Part shown: one piece after another, positions 43,013-51,622 of the stretch
Layout of the letters: the number at the start of each line of letters is the position of its first letter
How positions within the stretch are numbered: position 1 is the stretch's first letter
Assembly (NCBI RefSeq): GCF_000757725.1
Contig: NZ_JJMU01000066.1
Location: forward strand, 1 to 64,000
Reading direction: 5' to 3'
From: Sphingobacterium deserti
Lineage (GTDB): Bacteria > Bacteroidota > Bacteroidia > Sphingobacteriales > Sphingobacteriaceae
DNA length: 64,000 nucleotides
Program-made: the position numbers and the translations under genes
The notes under the pieces: model-generated
What the model saw: only the letters and a program-made list of their open reading frames with translations
Told to the model about the DNA's origin: nothing
The model's database searches: none

Positions 43013-43591
43013 TTACCTAACAGATTGTGAACCGGATAAGTTGTCGAGCGCAATGTTCAATTTCAGCACATTGATTTTCTCCGGTCCAAGCATCTCCCAC
43101 AAAGGACGCTCCGTATGAGTGTCAATAAGCGCTAGTAGCTTATCCTTTGGCAGTTGACGAATGCGGGCTATCCGGTCAACCTGCACTTTGGCGGCCTGTA
43201 CGGAAAAATGAGGGTCAAGGCCACTCCCACTTGCGGTTATGAGATCCACCGGAATCTCTGAGATGCTAATGCCAGGGTTCTGTGCTAGTAAGGTATTCAT
43301 ACGTTCCCGAACCTCAGCAAGGTAGTCTTCATTTGATGGGCCTTTGTTACTTCCTGCAGAACCCGCTGCGTTGTAGCCGACGGCGGATGGACGTGACCAA
43401 AAGTAACGGTCTTGCGTAAAGGACTGACCAATATTGCTATAATAAGTATTTGCTTTATGTTTGAGGGTTTGCCCCTCGCCCCCGCCAGACGAGAGCTTTG
43501 CAATACTCCAAACCAATGTAGGATAAGCTACAGCGAGCAGCAGTAAAAGGAAAAACGTGATCTTTAAAGCGGGAATTACATGAGATTTCAT
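43013..43591 (-). CDS. kdpC: potassium-transporting ATPase subunit C
   Basis: The 192-residue protein has one N-terminal membrane segment (about 8-28) and the periplasmic KdpC domain with SFTQDRYFWSRPSAVGYNAAGSAGSNKGPSNEDY near residue 60, DLITASGSGLDPHFSVQAAKVQVDRIARIR near 120 and DTHTERPLWEMLGPEKINVLKLNIAL at the end. KdpC stabilises the KdpFABC complex and raises the affinity of the pump. It follows kdpB by 42 bases. Confidence 0.97.
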   Translation of the reverse strand: MKSHVIPALKITFFLLLLLAVAYPTLVWSIAKLSSGGGEGQTLKHKANTYYSNIGQSFTQDRYFWSRPSAVGYNAAGSAGSNKGPSNEDYLAEVRERMNTLLAQNPGISISEIPVDLITASGSGLDPHFSVQAAKVQVDRIARIRQLPKDKLLALIDTHTERPLWEMLGPEKINVLKLNIALDNLSGSQSVR

Positions 43592-43633
43592 AGCTGTGGA
43601 TTTTTAAGATGTTATTTGTAAACGTGGAAGGAT

Positions 43634-45643
43634 TTATATAAAAATGGATACGAACATATCAATCAATTTGATCCCGACGAAAGGGATGAGTACGCCACCA
43701 AGGCCGAAGATCAGCAGGTTGCGGCGCAATAGCGCGCTGGCACCTATAGGCTTATAGGCAACCCCTTTTAACGCCAAAGGGATGAGCATAGGTATAATAA
43801 TCGCATTAAAAACTACCGCAGAGAGAATAGCGCTTTCTGGGCTTTTCAGGTGCATGATATTTAAACCTTGTAATGCCGGTATAGCCGTAATAAATAGCGC
43901 GGGGATAATTGCGAAATACTTGGCCACATCGTTGGCAATACTAAATGTTGTCAGTGTGCCGCGTGTCATAAGTAGCTGTTTCCCGATCTCCACCACCTCG
44001 ATGAGTTTTGTGGGATCATTGTCCAGATCCACCATGTTGCCGGCTTCTTTGGCCGCTTGTGTTCCGCTGTTCATAGCCACGCCGACATCGGCTTGTGCCA
44101 AAGCTGGCGCGTCGTTGGTTCCGTCGCCCATCATAGCCACAAGTCTGCCCTCAGCCTGTTCGCGTTTGATGTAGTTCATTTTGTCTTCCGGCCTTGCTTC
44201 GGCAATAAAGTCGTCAACACCTGATTTTTCAGCGATATATTTCGCAGTGAGCGGATTATCACCTGTTACCATAACTGTTTTGATACCCATTTTGCGCAGA
44301 CGTTCAAAACGCTCTTGAATTCCGGTTTTGATGACATCCTGCAATTCGATCACGCCAAGGGCTACCTCGTTTTGGCTAACCACTAATGGGGTACCGCCAT
44401 GCTGCGCGATGCTTTTTACCCGCTCTTCAATCTCCTGTGGAAAGTTATTTCCTGCTGCCAGCACCAAGCTACGAATCGCGTCAGTCGCACCCTTCCTGAT
44501 ACGCGTATCTTCAAAATCAATACCCGAGCTACGTGTTTCCGCCGTAAATTTCACGTAGGACGGATGTGTCACGCCATAGCTTACTGGATTGACTGCAGCC
44601 AGTTCGATAATAGATTTACCTTCCGGTGTCTCATCAGCCATAGAACTTAACACAGCCGCCCTCGTTAACGCTTCTAGTCCTACATCGTGCGCCGAGTGAA
44701 ACTGTGTCGCTTTACGGTTACCGATGGTAATGGTACCAGTCTTATCTAGCAATAAGACGTCAATGTCGCCAGCCGTTTCTACAGCTTTGCCGCTCTTCGT
44801 AATTACGTTGGCCCGCAAAGCCCTGTCCATTCCCGCGATGCCGATGGCCGACAAAAGTCCGCCGATAGTTGTGGGGATTAGACAAACAAATAGCGAAATG
44901 AAAGATGCAATCGTGATGCTGACGTTGGCATAATCTGCAAACGGCTTAAGCGTAACCGTTACAATAATAAACACCAGTGTGAAGCCGGCCAGCAAAATCG
45001 TGAGCGCTATCTCATTGGGCGTTTTTTGACGACTAGCTCCTTCTACCAGTGCAATCATCTTATCCAAAAAGCTTTCACCCGACTGTGTTGTAACACGCAC
45101 TGTAATTTTATCAGAGAGCACTTTTGTTCCACCAGTGACAGAGCTCTTATCGCCGCCTGCTTCGCGAATCACTGGAGCGGATTCGCCGGTAATAGCGCTT
45201 TCATCGATGGTAGCAAGCCCCTCCATAATCTCCCCGTCAGAAGGAATAACATCCCCCATCTCACAAATAAACACATCACCTTTTTTTAAGGCTGCTGATG
45301 AGATGGTTTGACCGTTGTATAGCTTCGCTGGTGTCTCCTCACGCGTCTTGCGCAAGCTATCTGCTTGTGCTTTTCCTCTTGCTTCGGCAATTGCCTCGGC
45401 AAAGTTTCCGAAGAGTAGGGTTAAAAAAAGCATAATAAACACCGTGAAATTGTATCCGAAGCTGCCTTGCGATTGCTCCCCACTTAAAACCCATAGACAC
45501 ACTACCGCCATAATCAGCGTTCCCACCTCAACAGTGAACATCACCGGATTGCGGAACATTGCTTTAGGATTTAATTTCACAAAAGATTGTTTCAGCGCCT
45601 GCTGAACTATCTCCTTTTGAAATATAGACTGATTCTTACTCAT
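43634..45643 (-). CDS. kdpB: potassium-transporting ATPase subunit B (P-type ATPase)
   Basis: The 669-residue P-type ATPase has the phosphorylation motif LLLDKTGTITIGN near residue 303, the TGES loop in DESAITGESAPV, GDGTNDAPALAQADVGVAM in the hinge and MVTGDNPLTAKYIAEKSGVDDFIAEARPEDK. Membrane segments M1-M7 are visible (for example LLAGFTLVFIIVTVTL, LFVCLIPTTIGGLLSAIGIAGM). The protein hydrolyses ATP to drive potassium import through KdpA. Normal length and no defect seen. It follows kdpA by 18 bases. Confidence 0.98.
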   Translation of the reverse strand: MSKNQSIFQKEIVQQALKQSFVKLNPKAMFRNPVMFTVEVGTLIMAVVCLWVLSGEQSQGSFGYNFTVFIMLFLTLLFGNFAEAIAEARGKAQADSLRKTREETPAKLYNGQTISSAALKKGDVFICEMGDVIPSDGEIMEGLATIDESAITGESAPVIREAGGDKSSVTGGTKVLSDKITVRVTTQSGESFLDKMIALVEGASRQKTPNEIALTILLAGFTLVFIIVTVTLKPFADYANVSITIASFISLFVCLIPTTIGGLLSAIGIAGMDRALRANVITKSGKAVETAGDIDVLLLDKTGTITIGNRKATQFHSAHDVGLEALTRAAVLSSMADETPEGKSIIELAAVNPVSYGVTHPSYVKFTAETRSSGIDFEDTRIRKGATDAIRSLVLAAGNNFPQEIEERVKSIAQHGGTPLVVSQNEVALGVIELQDVIKTGIQERFERLRKMGIKTVMVTGDNPLTAKYIAEKSGVDDFIAEARPEDKMNYIKREQAEGRLVAMMGDGTNDAPALAQADVGVAMNSGTQAAKEAGNMVDLDNDPTKLIEVVEIGKQLLMTRGTLTTFSIANDVAKYFAIIPALFITAIPALQGLNIMHLKSPESAILSAVVFNAIIIPMLIPLALKGVAYKPIGASALLRRNLLIFGLGGVLIPFVGIKLIDMFVSIFI

Positions 45644-45661
45644 TTTATATTGGATAATAGG

Positions 45662-47353
45662 TTATTGGGTTATGGTAAAGTATTCGGCAATAGGTCCTAA
45701 CGCCAGCGCTGGGAAAAAGGAAAGAGCGGCAGTGATCACAATTACGGTAAAGATCATCATCCCGAACGTCCCAGTGTCGGTTTTCAGTGTGCCATCACTT
45801 TCTGGAATGTATTTCTTTTGCGCCATCAGACCGGCGATAGCTATAGGACCAATTATTGGCAGGAAGCGGGAAAGGATAAGGATAATGCCTGTTGAAATAT
45901 TCCACCATAGGGTGTTATCACCCAACCCTTCAAATCCACTACCGTTGTTTGCGGACGATGAGGTATACTCGTACAAGATCTCACTAAATCCGTGGAAGCC
46001 GGGGTTGTTTAGCGTAGCCGCTCCCTGTGCAGGAAATGCAGTAGCTAACCCCGTTCCAACGAGGATAAAAAAGGGATGTATTAGGGCAATGATCATGGCT
46101 ATCTTCATCTCACGTGCTTCCACCTTTTTGCCTAAAAATTCGGGCGTACGCCCTACCATAAGCCCGCTGATAAAAACGGCAAGGATGATATAGATGAAAA
46201 AATTTAATAACCCTACACCACAACCGCCATAAAATGCATTCACCATCATAGCCAGCAATTGGTTCATTCCGGATAACGGCATGCTGCTGTCGTGCATAGC
46301 ATTTACTGAACCGGTAGAAATAGCGGTCGTTACGATGCTCCAAAAGCCGGATGCCACCGCACCAATACGTATCTCCTTCCCCTCCATTGCGCCTAGCTTG
46401 TTATTCACACCCATTTCTGCAATCGCTGGATTACCTTGTACCTCCATCAGCACATTTGGAACGGCCAATATGAGGAAGCCTGCTGTCATGACACCGAAGA
46501 TGATCCAGGATAGCTTTCGCCGGCGGATGAAATGACCAAACGCAAAAATTATAGCCAATGGAATGATTAATTGACCTACCATTTCCATTAGGTTAGTAAG
46601 GTAAGTAGGGTTTTCAAACGGATGGGCAGAATTGGCACCGAAGAAACCGCCGCCATTCGTTCCAACATGTTTAATAGCTACAAATGCCGCCGCCGGACCG
46701 CGAGAAACCTGAATGGTATCACCCTCTAGGGTAAGCATCGTCCCTTTACCTGCGAGAGTCATTGGCGTACCCTCAAACACAAGTACAACAGCGAGAATCA
46801 ATGAGAGTGGCAACAAAATACGTGTGGACGACTTGACGAAGTACACGTAGAAGTTGCCCAAACCACTAGTAATCCTGTCTCGAAAGGCACGAAATAGGAC
46901 AACCACAGCGGCCATACCTGTTGCTGCACTGACAAATTGCAGGAACATCAACCACAGTTGACCAATGTAACTCAGCCCAGACTCGCCAGAATAGTGCTGC
47001 AAGTCGCAGTTGACGAGAAATGATATGGAGGTGTTAAACGCGAGATCAGCGGACATACTCGGGTTGTTATCGGGATTTAAAGGCAATGATCCCTGAGTCA
47101 TTAAAATCAACATCGATAACAAGAACCACAGCATATTAATGGTTAACATGGCCTGCATATGTTGTTTCCAATTCATCTCCCTGCGGGGATCGATATTGCT
47201 CAATTTAAAGAATATCCGTTCTAACGGATTAAAAATTGGATCAAACCGTGTGCGTTCGCCGTTGTAAACTTTAGCCACGTAGCGGCCAAAGGGCATAGCG
47301 AGCAGCACCGACACGATGAACATGACGACTATTCCAAAAATTTCTGTATTCAT
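45662..47353 (-). CDS. kdpA: potassium-transporting ATPase subunit A (K+ channel subunit)
   Basis: This 563-residue polytopic protein has the four selectivity-filter-like loops of KdpA, seen in NTSISFLVNCDLQHYSGESG, KHVGTNGGGFFGANSAHPFENPT, TTAISTGSVNAMHD and EYTSSSANNGSGFEGLGDNT. About ten hydrophobic segments cover the chain. KdpA carries potassium across the membrane in the KdpFABC complex. It starts about 190 bases downstream of kdpF, an unusual gap within the operon; no second gene fits into it. Confidence 0.98.
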   Translation of the reverse strand: MNTEIFGIVVMFIVSVLLAMPFGRYVAKVYNGERTRFDPIFNPLERIFFKLSNIDPRREMNWKQHMQAMLTINMLWFLLSMLILMTQGSLPLNPDNNPSMSADLAFNTSISFLVNCDLQHYSGESGLSYIGQLWLMFLQFVSAATGMAAVVVLFRAFRDRITSGLGNFYVYFVKSSTRILLPLSLILAVVLVFEGTPMTLAGKGTMLTLEGDTIQVSRGPAAAFVAIKHVGTNGGGFFGANSAHPFENPTYLTNLMEMVGQLIIPLAIIFAFGHFIRRRKLSWIIFGVMTAGFLILAVPNVLMEVQGNPAIAEMGVNNKLGAMEGKEIRIGAVASGFWSIVTTAISTGSVNAMHDSSMPLSGMNQLLAMMVNAFYGGCGVGLLNFFIYIILAVFISGLMVGRTPEFLGKKVEAREMKIAMIIALIHPFFILVGTGLATAFPAQGAATLNNPGFHGFSEILYEYTSSSANNGSGFEGLGDNTLWWNISTGIILILSRFLPIIGPIAIAGLMAQKKYIPESDGTLKTDTGTFGMMIFTVIVITAALSFFPALALGPIAEYFTITQ

Positions 47354-47546
47354 TATATATGCTTATTTTACTTGTATGAAGTTTAAGATCTACCTGTTTA
47401 ATAGGATGTTCATGAAGATAATATTTAATAGATGACGAGAAGGCTGCCCTAATCACGAGTAGCACATGCTCATACGGTGCAGAAAGATTCCGATTGCCGA
47501 AAAATAGCGCCATAGCAAACCGCACCGTTTCTATAGGAATAAAGCT

Positions 47547-47624
47547 TTAGAATTTCTCCGGTTTTAAAAGCACGTAGCAGATGTATCCAAACACTGCTAG
47601 CGCCGCGATAAATAGCAATGCCAT
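47547..47624 (-). CDS. kdpF: KdpF, small potassium-pump subunit
   Basis: A 25-residue membrane peptide reads MALLFIAALAVFGYICYVLL then KPEKF and stop. This is the typical KdpF pattern, a single membrane helix ending in Lys-Pro-Glu-(Lys/Arg)-Phe. KdpF stabilises the pump complex. It starts three bases after the stop of the gene at 47627 and precedes kdpA on the same strand. It is too short for usual gene callers. Confidence 0.9.
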   Translation of the reverse strand: MALLFIAALAVFGYICYVLLKPEKF

Positions 47625-47626
47625 GT

Positions 47627-48001
47627 TTAATAGTGTAGCGTTGATTCGTTAATCTGTTTTAAATAAATCTCGGTAAAGGTTTTAGGCATGCGCTTCGCAA
47701 TTGCTTGCCAACCAGTTGAGCTAGATCGTCGCTCCAGACTACCCAGCGCACGTACAAACAGGTTCTCTATCATGTATCGAACATAACCATTCCCCCTATT
47801 GTATATCTTTCCGACGTAACAGATATAGCGGGGCAATTTGGCTTCCTGTCCGATGGATTGGAGCGACTTGAGGTAGTTTACTAAAGCCTGCACTACTCCT
47901 GCAAAATTTCGGTGCTGCGCTAGACTGATGATCTCACCGCTGATTTCCTTAAAGTGCCCCGCCATGCGATGGCTGGCCTTCAAATAATTAAGTTTGTTCA
48001 T
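47627..48001 (-). CDS. DUF7674-like protein upstream of kdpF
   Basis: The 124-residue cytosolic protein is helical and basic: MNKLNYLKASHRMAGHFKE, NFAGVVQALVNYLKSLQ, KIYNRGNGYVRYMIENLFVRALGSLERRS, TFTEIYLKQINES. It has no membrane segment. It seems to be the DUF7674 type of protein found near kdpF in Sphingobacteriaceae. Role unknown; a regulatory or assembly part of the kdp system is inferred from position. Confidence 0.7.
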   Translation of the reverse strand: MNKLNYLKASHRMAGHFKEISGEIISLAQHRNFAGVVQALVNYLKSLQSIGQEAKLPRYICYVGKIYNRGNGYVRYMIENLFVRALGSLERRSSSTGWQAIAKRMPKTFTEIYLKQINESTLHY

Positions 48002-48087
48002 TGCTTTATAATGATTCCTTCGTTCAATTCCTGAAGTATGGATTTTTAATATGATGTGATTTCTCTATTGAATGAGATAGACCACCG

Positions 48088-48171
48088 TTAAATTTTTGCA
48101 AAAAATTCGATGGACTTCATCAGCAGCCAAAAGCATACAAGGGCTACCACCACGACTATTACTAATAACAT
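48088..48171 (-). CDS. 27-residue membrane peptide at the head of the kdp operon
   Basis: MLLVIVVVVALVCFWLLMKS followed by IEFFAKI and stop is a single-helix membrane peptide. It resembles KdpF in layout, but the tail differs (no Lys-Pro-Glu-Lys). It is the first frame of the kdp transcript, 86 bases before the gene at 48001. Sphingobacteriaceae kdp loci often carry such a second peptide. I infer a part in the pump; alternatively it is a leader peptide. Confidence 0.6.
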   Translation of the reverse strand: MLLVIVVVVALVCFWLLMKSIEFFAKI

Positions 48172-48710
48172 ATCGACGCCTTAATTAAATGTGTGATGAA
48201 CTGATTTTGTAATCGAAGTGCTACTGCATTAACAGGCCATAAGCTTGCCTGCGGCTGTATTATGCCCATTTGTGAAAACGACCGCTGTTCTGGACAGCGG
48301 GCTAACGTGTTGTGTCTCATATCCAATATTTTTGTTTTTATAACCTTTGGTACGGGCATACCAAAAAATAGTCCTAAATAAAAAAATAACTTATAATATA
48401 TTATCAATCAATTAGATATATCAACACTAAGAAATACGAAGCCTGTAAAACCTTATCAAAATGACATGGTTTTTTCTCATTTTGGGAAAGCGAGAAGAAA
48501 TTAATGAAGATTTAAGTTTTCGGTCGTTGATCACAAATGATAGGTTGGCCGTATTGGGAAAGATAATGGATAGGATATATAAAAGTGTATCTGGAAAATT
48601 TGTAAGAACTAAGCCCTAGCGGTTTAGCCTACCATCTTATGGTTTATATTTGCGTAAAAAAAGCAGCCATATTTATCATATGCCTGCTTATAAAAATGAT
48701 CGAAGCCAAA
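48172..48710 (-). promoter_or_regulatory. leader and promoter region of the kdp operon
   Basis: This 539-base stretch upstream of the first kdp frame holds two structures. CCGCTGT (48282-48288) and ACAGCGG (48294-48300) form a 7-bp hairpin with a 5-base loop, about 110 bases before the 27-residue frame. TTTGGTA (48346-48352) and TACCAAA (48359-48365) form an inverted repeat with a 6-base spacer, a possible enhancer site for the NtrC-type regulator at 37603. I could not find a convincing sigma-54 GG-N10-GC promoter. The 48420-48710 end seems empty. Confidence 0.4.
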
Positions 48711-48935
48711 CTACTTTTTGTCATTCTTTTCTTGCTTTTCTTTCGGTCGATCCGTGGGATCGTTGGGCATTTCGTTCATCTGTTCCGCTTGCGGATCTAC
48801 ACCGGCTTCCGCATCCGCATCCTTTGTTTTTTCAGTCTTTTCGACTACAGATCCCAGCTCTTTGTAAGTATCCCCTTCTTGCTTTTTCTCCTTCTCACGG
48901 ATGCCATTTAATTCATTTTCTACTTTCGTTCCCAT
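48711..48935 (-). CDS. small hydrophilic charged protein
   Basis: The 74-residue product is very rich in Glu, Lys and Asp (NELNGIREKEKKQEGDTYKEL, DPQAEQMNEMPNDPTDRPKE) without hydrophobic segments, resembling small hydrophilic stress peptides of Sphingobacteriaceae. It is probably disordered. It could be hydrophilin-like; this is inference. Its gene is monocistronic or linked to the membrane protein gene at 49037. Confidence 0.55.
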   Translation of the reverse strand: MGTKVENELNGIREKEKKQEGDTYKELGSVVEKTEKTKDADAEAGVDPQAEQMNEMPNDPTDRPKEKQEKNDKK

Positions 48936-49036
48936 AATTATGTATTTCTAGTTTATTCCTGTGTTACCAAACCGAAGAAAGGGTCTAAAAATCGAATTTC
49001 TTTAGATTTCCTTTTGGACAGCTTTTTAGCAAATAA

Positions 49037-49279
49037 CTAATCGTGGCCCTCTGTTTTCACTATTTTATTATAGATCCCAAAAAGAAGGAAGGGCGCTACC
49101 CACTGGCCAACAAATAAGGCCGTATGCTTATGTCCAATGCATTTTAATACTGCAGACCCTGCCATAGCAGCGACCGCCGCGCACAAAAAGACAGTCGACG
49201 GAATCTGTCCTGTCTTGCTCTCGATATCTTTTGTTAGTTTGCCTTCTTTAGCGTTGTTGTTGTTTTCTAGATTCTCCAT
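49037..49279 (-). CDS. small two-pass membrane protein
   Basis: The 80-residue protein has a charged N-terminus (ENNNNAKEGKLTKDIESKTGQIP) and two hydrophobic segments, STVFLCAAVAAMAGSAVL and FVGQWVAPFLLFGIYNKIV, ending in KTEGHD. Proteins of this kind recur in Sphingobacteriaceae near stress genes. Role unknown. Confidence 0.68.
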   Translation of the reverse strand: MENLENNNNAKEGKLTKDIESKTGQIPSTVFLCAAVAAMAGSAVLKCIGHKHTALFVGQWVAPFLLFGIYNKIVKTEGHD

Positions 49280-49471
49280 TGTTCTCGTTTTTTGGTATTA
49301 TTTATAATTTGTTAAAACTGTACAAAATATGCTTCGCTTATTGTTTAAGCTATTTAATAATGGTGCAAAGAACCATTTAGTTTACACGTGAACCACTAAG
49401 GGTATTTATCTTCGCATTTTACGTATCAATCACATTATGGAGAAATATAAAAACATACCGTCAAATCTTTG

Positions 49472-49575
49472 AGCTAGTTAATGCACTTGGTCAGCAAATT
49501 CTATCGCCATGCGCTACATGTTAAGCTAGTTAATGCACTTGGTCAGCAAATTCTATCGCCATGCGCTACATGTTA
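49472..49575 (+). repeat. 52-bp perfect tandem duplication
   Basis: The 52 bases at 49472-49523 are repeated exactly at 49524-49575. The unit holds no frame and lies in noncoding DNA between the minus-strand membrane protein gene and two small frames. The two copies are identical, which suggests a recent event or a misassembly. Confidence 0.95.
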
Positions 49576-49753
49576 ATATATTTTGCGATTTAGCTGTAAA
49601 TTAGCGGATGCAATCAAAACTTTCCAGCCTCATCGCATGGGGTGTCTGCACAAATTAAACATCATTTACATCCTTATTTAGATGTAAATATCCTTTCCGT
49701 CATGGTCGCCAGATTGCACCCCGCAAAGGTGACATCAATTCAGCACAAAAAGA

Positions 49754-49855
49754 TTACCGTTTTCGTGGGGTTACTTCTTTTTTCTTTTGACTGCGAATGA
49801 TAAGTACAATGCAGATTATAATAAATAGAATTCCGAATAGTATAGGTAGTATCAT
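49754..49855 (-). CDS. 33-residue membrane peptide with basic tail
   Basis: MILPILFGILFIIICIVLII then RSQKKKEVTPRKR and stop: one hydrophobic helix followed by a strongly basic tail. Length, hydrophobicity and tail fit a real small membrane protein, and many Bacteroidota genomes carry peptides of this form. No family is known and expression is not shown. Confidence 0.45.
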   Translation of the reverse strand: MILPILFGILFIIICIVLIIRSQKKKEVTPRKR

Positions 49856-50028
49856 AACATTATATTTTTTACCATCTAACGAGTTCAGCACGTAATGGTT
49901 CACGATGAAACTATCATGAGTAGCATTATCTCGTACTGTAATTATTCGAATGTTCTTTCATAACTAATATCTGTCTGTCATAAAACTGTTTCGTTGCAGC
50001 TACGTTCGGGTATTAGAAAAATGATGAT

Positions 50029-50136
50029 ATGACTCGACGCCAAAAAAAGGCTCTGATATGGTTTTTATTGATCCCCATGGGCGTCTACATCTTGGGGCGA
50101 TTAATCATATTGCTGGTCGTTCTGCTAGATAGATAA
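50029..50136 (+). CDS. 35-residue membrane peptide
   Basis: MTRRQKKALIWFLLIPMGVY followed by ILGRLIILLVVLLDR and stop. A basic N-terminus precedes one long hydrophobic segment. It may be a real small membrane protein in front of the CinA-type gene, 172 bases downstream, but it stands alone and is supported only by composition. Confidence 0.4.
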   Translation: MTRRQKKALIWFLLIPMGVYILGRLIILLVVLLDR

Positions 50137-50308
50137 ATGGCCTGTAAAACGATATAATAATATGCTAGCATGAGAACTATTTTGAAAAAAAACCGTTCGA
50201 TTGCTAAAAATAGCCTGTGTAAAAATAAGCCGAATCCACCAAAGCTTCGGTCATTACGAGGTATCATTCGGCTTCAATCGGAGGAATTGCACGGCTCAAG
50301 GATTAACT

Positions 50309-50818
50309 ATGGACAATAGACAGATGAATATTTACTACAAAAGTGCAGTTGCTCAATGCAGTAGTTTACTGGCCGAGCATCATCTTAGCATCGCATTTGC
50401 AGAAAGCGCCACAGCCGGCAGGCTTGCCTATGAATTTTCATTGACACCGCAGTCAGGCGACATTCTGAAAGGTGGAATTGTTTGTTATAATGCCTGCGTT
50501 AAAGAAGATATGCTGGGCGTTCCAAAAGCGACGATAGATACCTACACTCCAGAATCAGCAGAGGTGACAACTAGCATGTGTTGGTCACTAAAACGGAAAA
50601 TGTCCGCGGAAATATGCGTGGCGATTACCGGGCTCACGACTCCCGGGGGAAGTGAAAGTCCTGGGAAGCCTGTAGGTACGATGTTCTTCAGCATAGTGCA
50701 TAACGCATCTCTTCACGAACACCGGGTGGTTCACCAAGGCAGCCCTGAGGAGATCATTGAAAAGACAATTGTGGACATCTGCCAAACCATAATTGATATA
50801 CTACGTGTATCACGCTAA
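50309..50818 (+). CDS. CinA-family amidohydrolase (stand-alone C-terminal domain)
   Basis: The ATG at 50309 gives 169 residues (ATG at 50324 also possible; the frame is open from a TTG at 50201). The domain is the CinA C-terminal module: LSIAFAESATAGRLAYEFSL, ILKGGIVCYNACVKEDMLGVP, TSMCWSLKRKMSAEICVAITGLTTPGGSESPGKPVGTMFFSI. Stand-alone forms (PncC) deamidate nicotinamide mononucleotide in pyridine nucleotide recycling. No N-terminal MoaB-like domain is present. It starts a plus-strand run reaching to 52809. Confidence 0.88.
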   Translation: MDNRQMNIYYKSAVAQCSSLLAEHHLSIAFAESATAGRLAYEFSLTPQSGDILKGGIVCYNACVKEDMLGVPKATIDTYTPESAEVTTSMCWSLKRKMSAEICVAITGLTTPGGSESPGKPVGTMFFSIVHNASLHEHRVVHQGSPEEIIEKTIVDICQTIIDILRVSR

Positions 50819-50901
50819 GCATTTGCTTGCGCTTACTATCTTTTGTAAGGCTTGCAGCTAGAGGTATGAAACTTTTATAACGAAACATTCAACGAAGAAT
50901 C

Positions 50902-51507
50902 ATGGATATGGAAAGAAGCAATATACCATCGCAAGTAACCGGGAAAAGGTTGGATATTTTAGACAAGAAAACATACGACACGGCCGAAGAAGCTTTAGGT
51001 GCATTCAATAAAGCACGTGAACGTCTTTATGCTATAAATAAATGGGATCAGTATGCAGGAACAGCTTCCGCAACATTTGCGCTTGTAGACTCGTTGGGTC
51101 AGCAACTGTCTCGTGTGCCGCAGGTGGGGGACTATGTAAAAATTGACATCCCCGGACCGGGGAGCATTGTGGGCAAAGGCTATGACTGGGTGAAGGTAAC
51201 ACAGTTAGAAGACCGTTTAGAGGACTGCTACATACAAATTTCCCTGCAACCGAGTATGCCTCCAGAAATCTTGCGTGACCGAGATGAAATCGCCCATTTC
51301 TTCAAGCCCATCGCCAGCACAAACATAGAAATTGAGTTAAAAGACCTTACTTTACATGCAAATTATTATGGGCGAAATGAAGAGACGAATATGGAAAGCG
51401 AGTTGCTCATAGAAAACGCTCGTAATGCGTTTATTGGCTTGGGTGCCAAGATCGGATTATCGTATCCACAGTGGAAACGGTTGATCGACGGTCTGCTAGG
51501 GGATTAA
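50902..51507 (+). CDS. conserved-looking hypothetical protein
   Basis: The 201-residue cytosolic protein contains YDTAEEALGAFNKARERLYAINKWDQYAG, then VPQVGDYVKIDIPGPGSIVGKGYDWVKV and a helical ENARNAFIGLGAKIGLSYPQWKRLIDGLL. It has no signal peptide. I recall similar proteins in Sphingobacteriaceae stress regions but know no function. It lies 84 bases after the CinA-type gene. Confidence 0.65.
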   Translation: MDMERSNIPSQVTGKRLDILDKKTYDTAEEALGAFNKARERLYAINKWDQYAGTASATFALVDSLGQQLSRVPQVGDYVKIDIPGPGSIVGKGYDWVKVTQLEDRLEDCYIQISLQPSMPPEILRDRDEIAHFFKPIASTNIEIELKDLTLHANYYGRNEETNMESELLIENARNAFIGLGAKIGLSYPQWKRLIDGLLGD

Positions 51508-51622
51508 ATAATTACCTGGATATCCGAATTTATCGGCTTCCGAGCGGTATTAGTCACTCCATGGAGCTGATAAATACGGATATTTCGTCGTTGAAGAACT
51601 TCTTACGTATTACGAACGTTGT

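Noticed and set aside
47271..47525. 84-codon minus-strand frame between kdpA and kdpF
   Set aside because: It overlaps the start of kdpA in another frame and shows no family resemblance; likely a shadow.
48180..48360. Sigma-54 promoter for the kdp operon
   Set aside because: I looked for GG-N10-GC on the minus strand; the one spacing match (in the GGGCATAATACAGC stretch) lacks the rest of the consensus.
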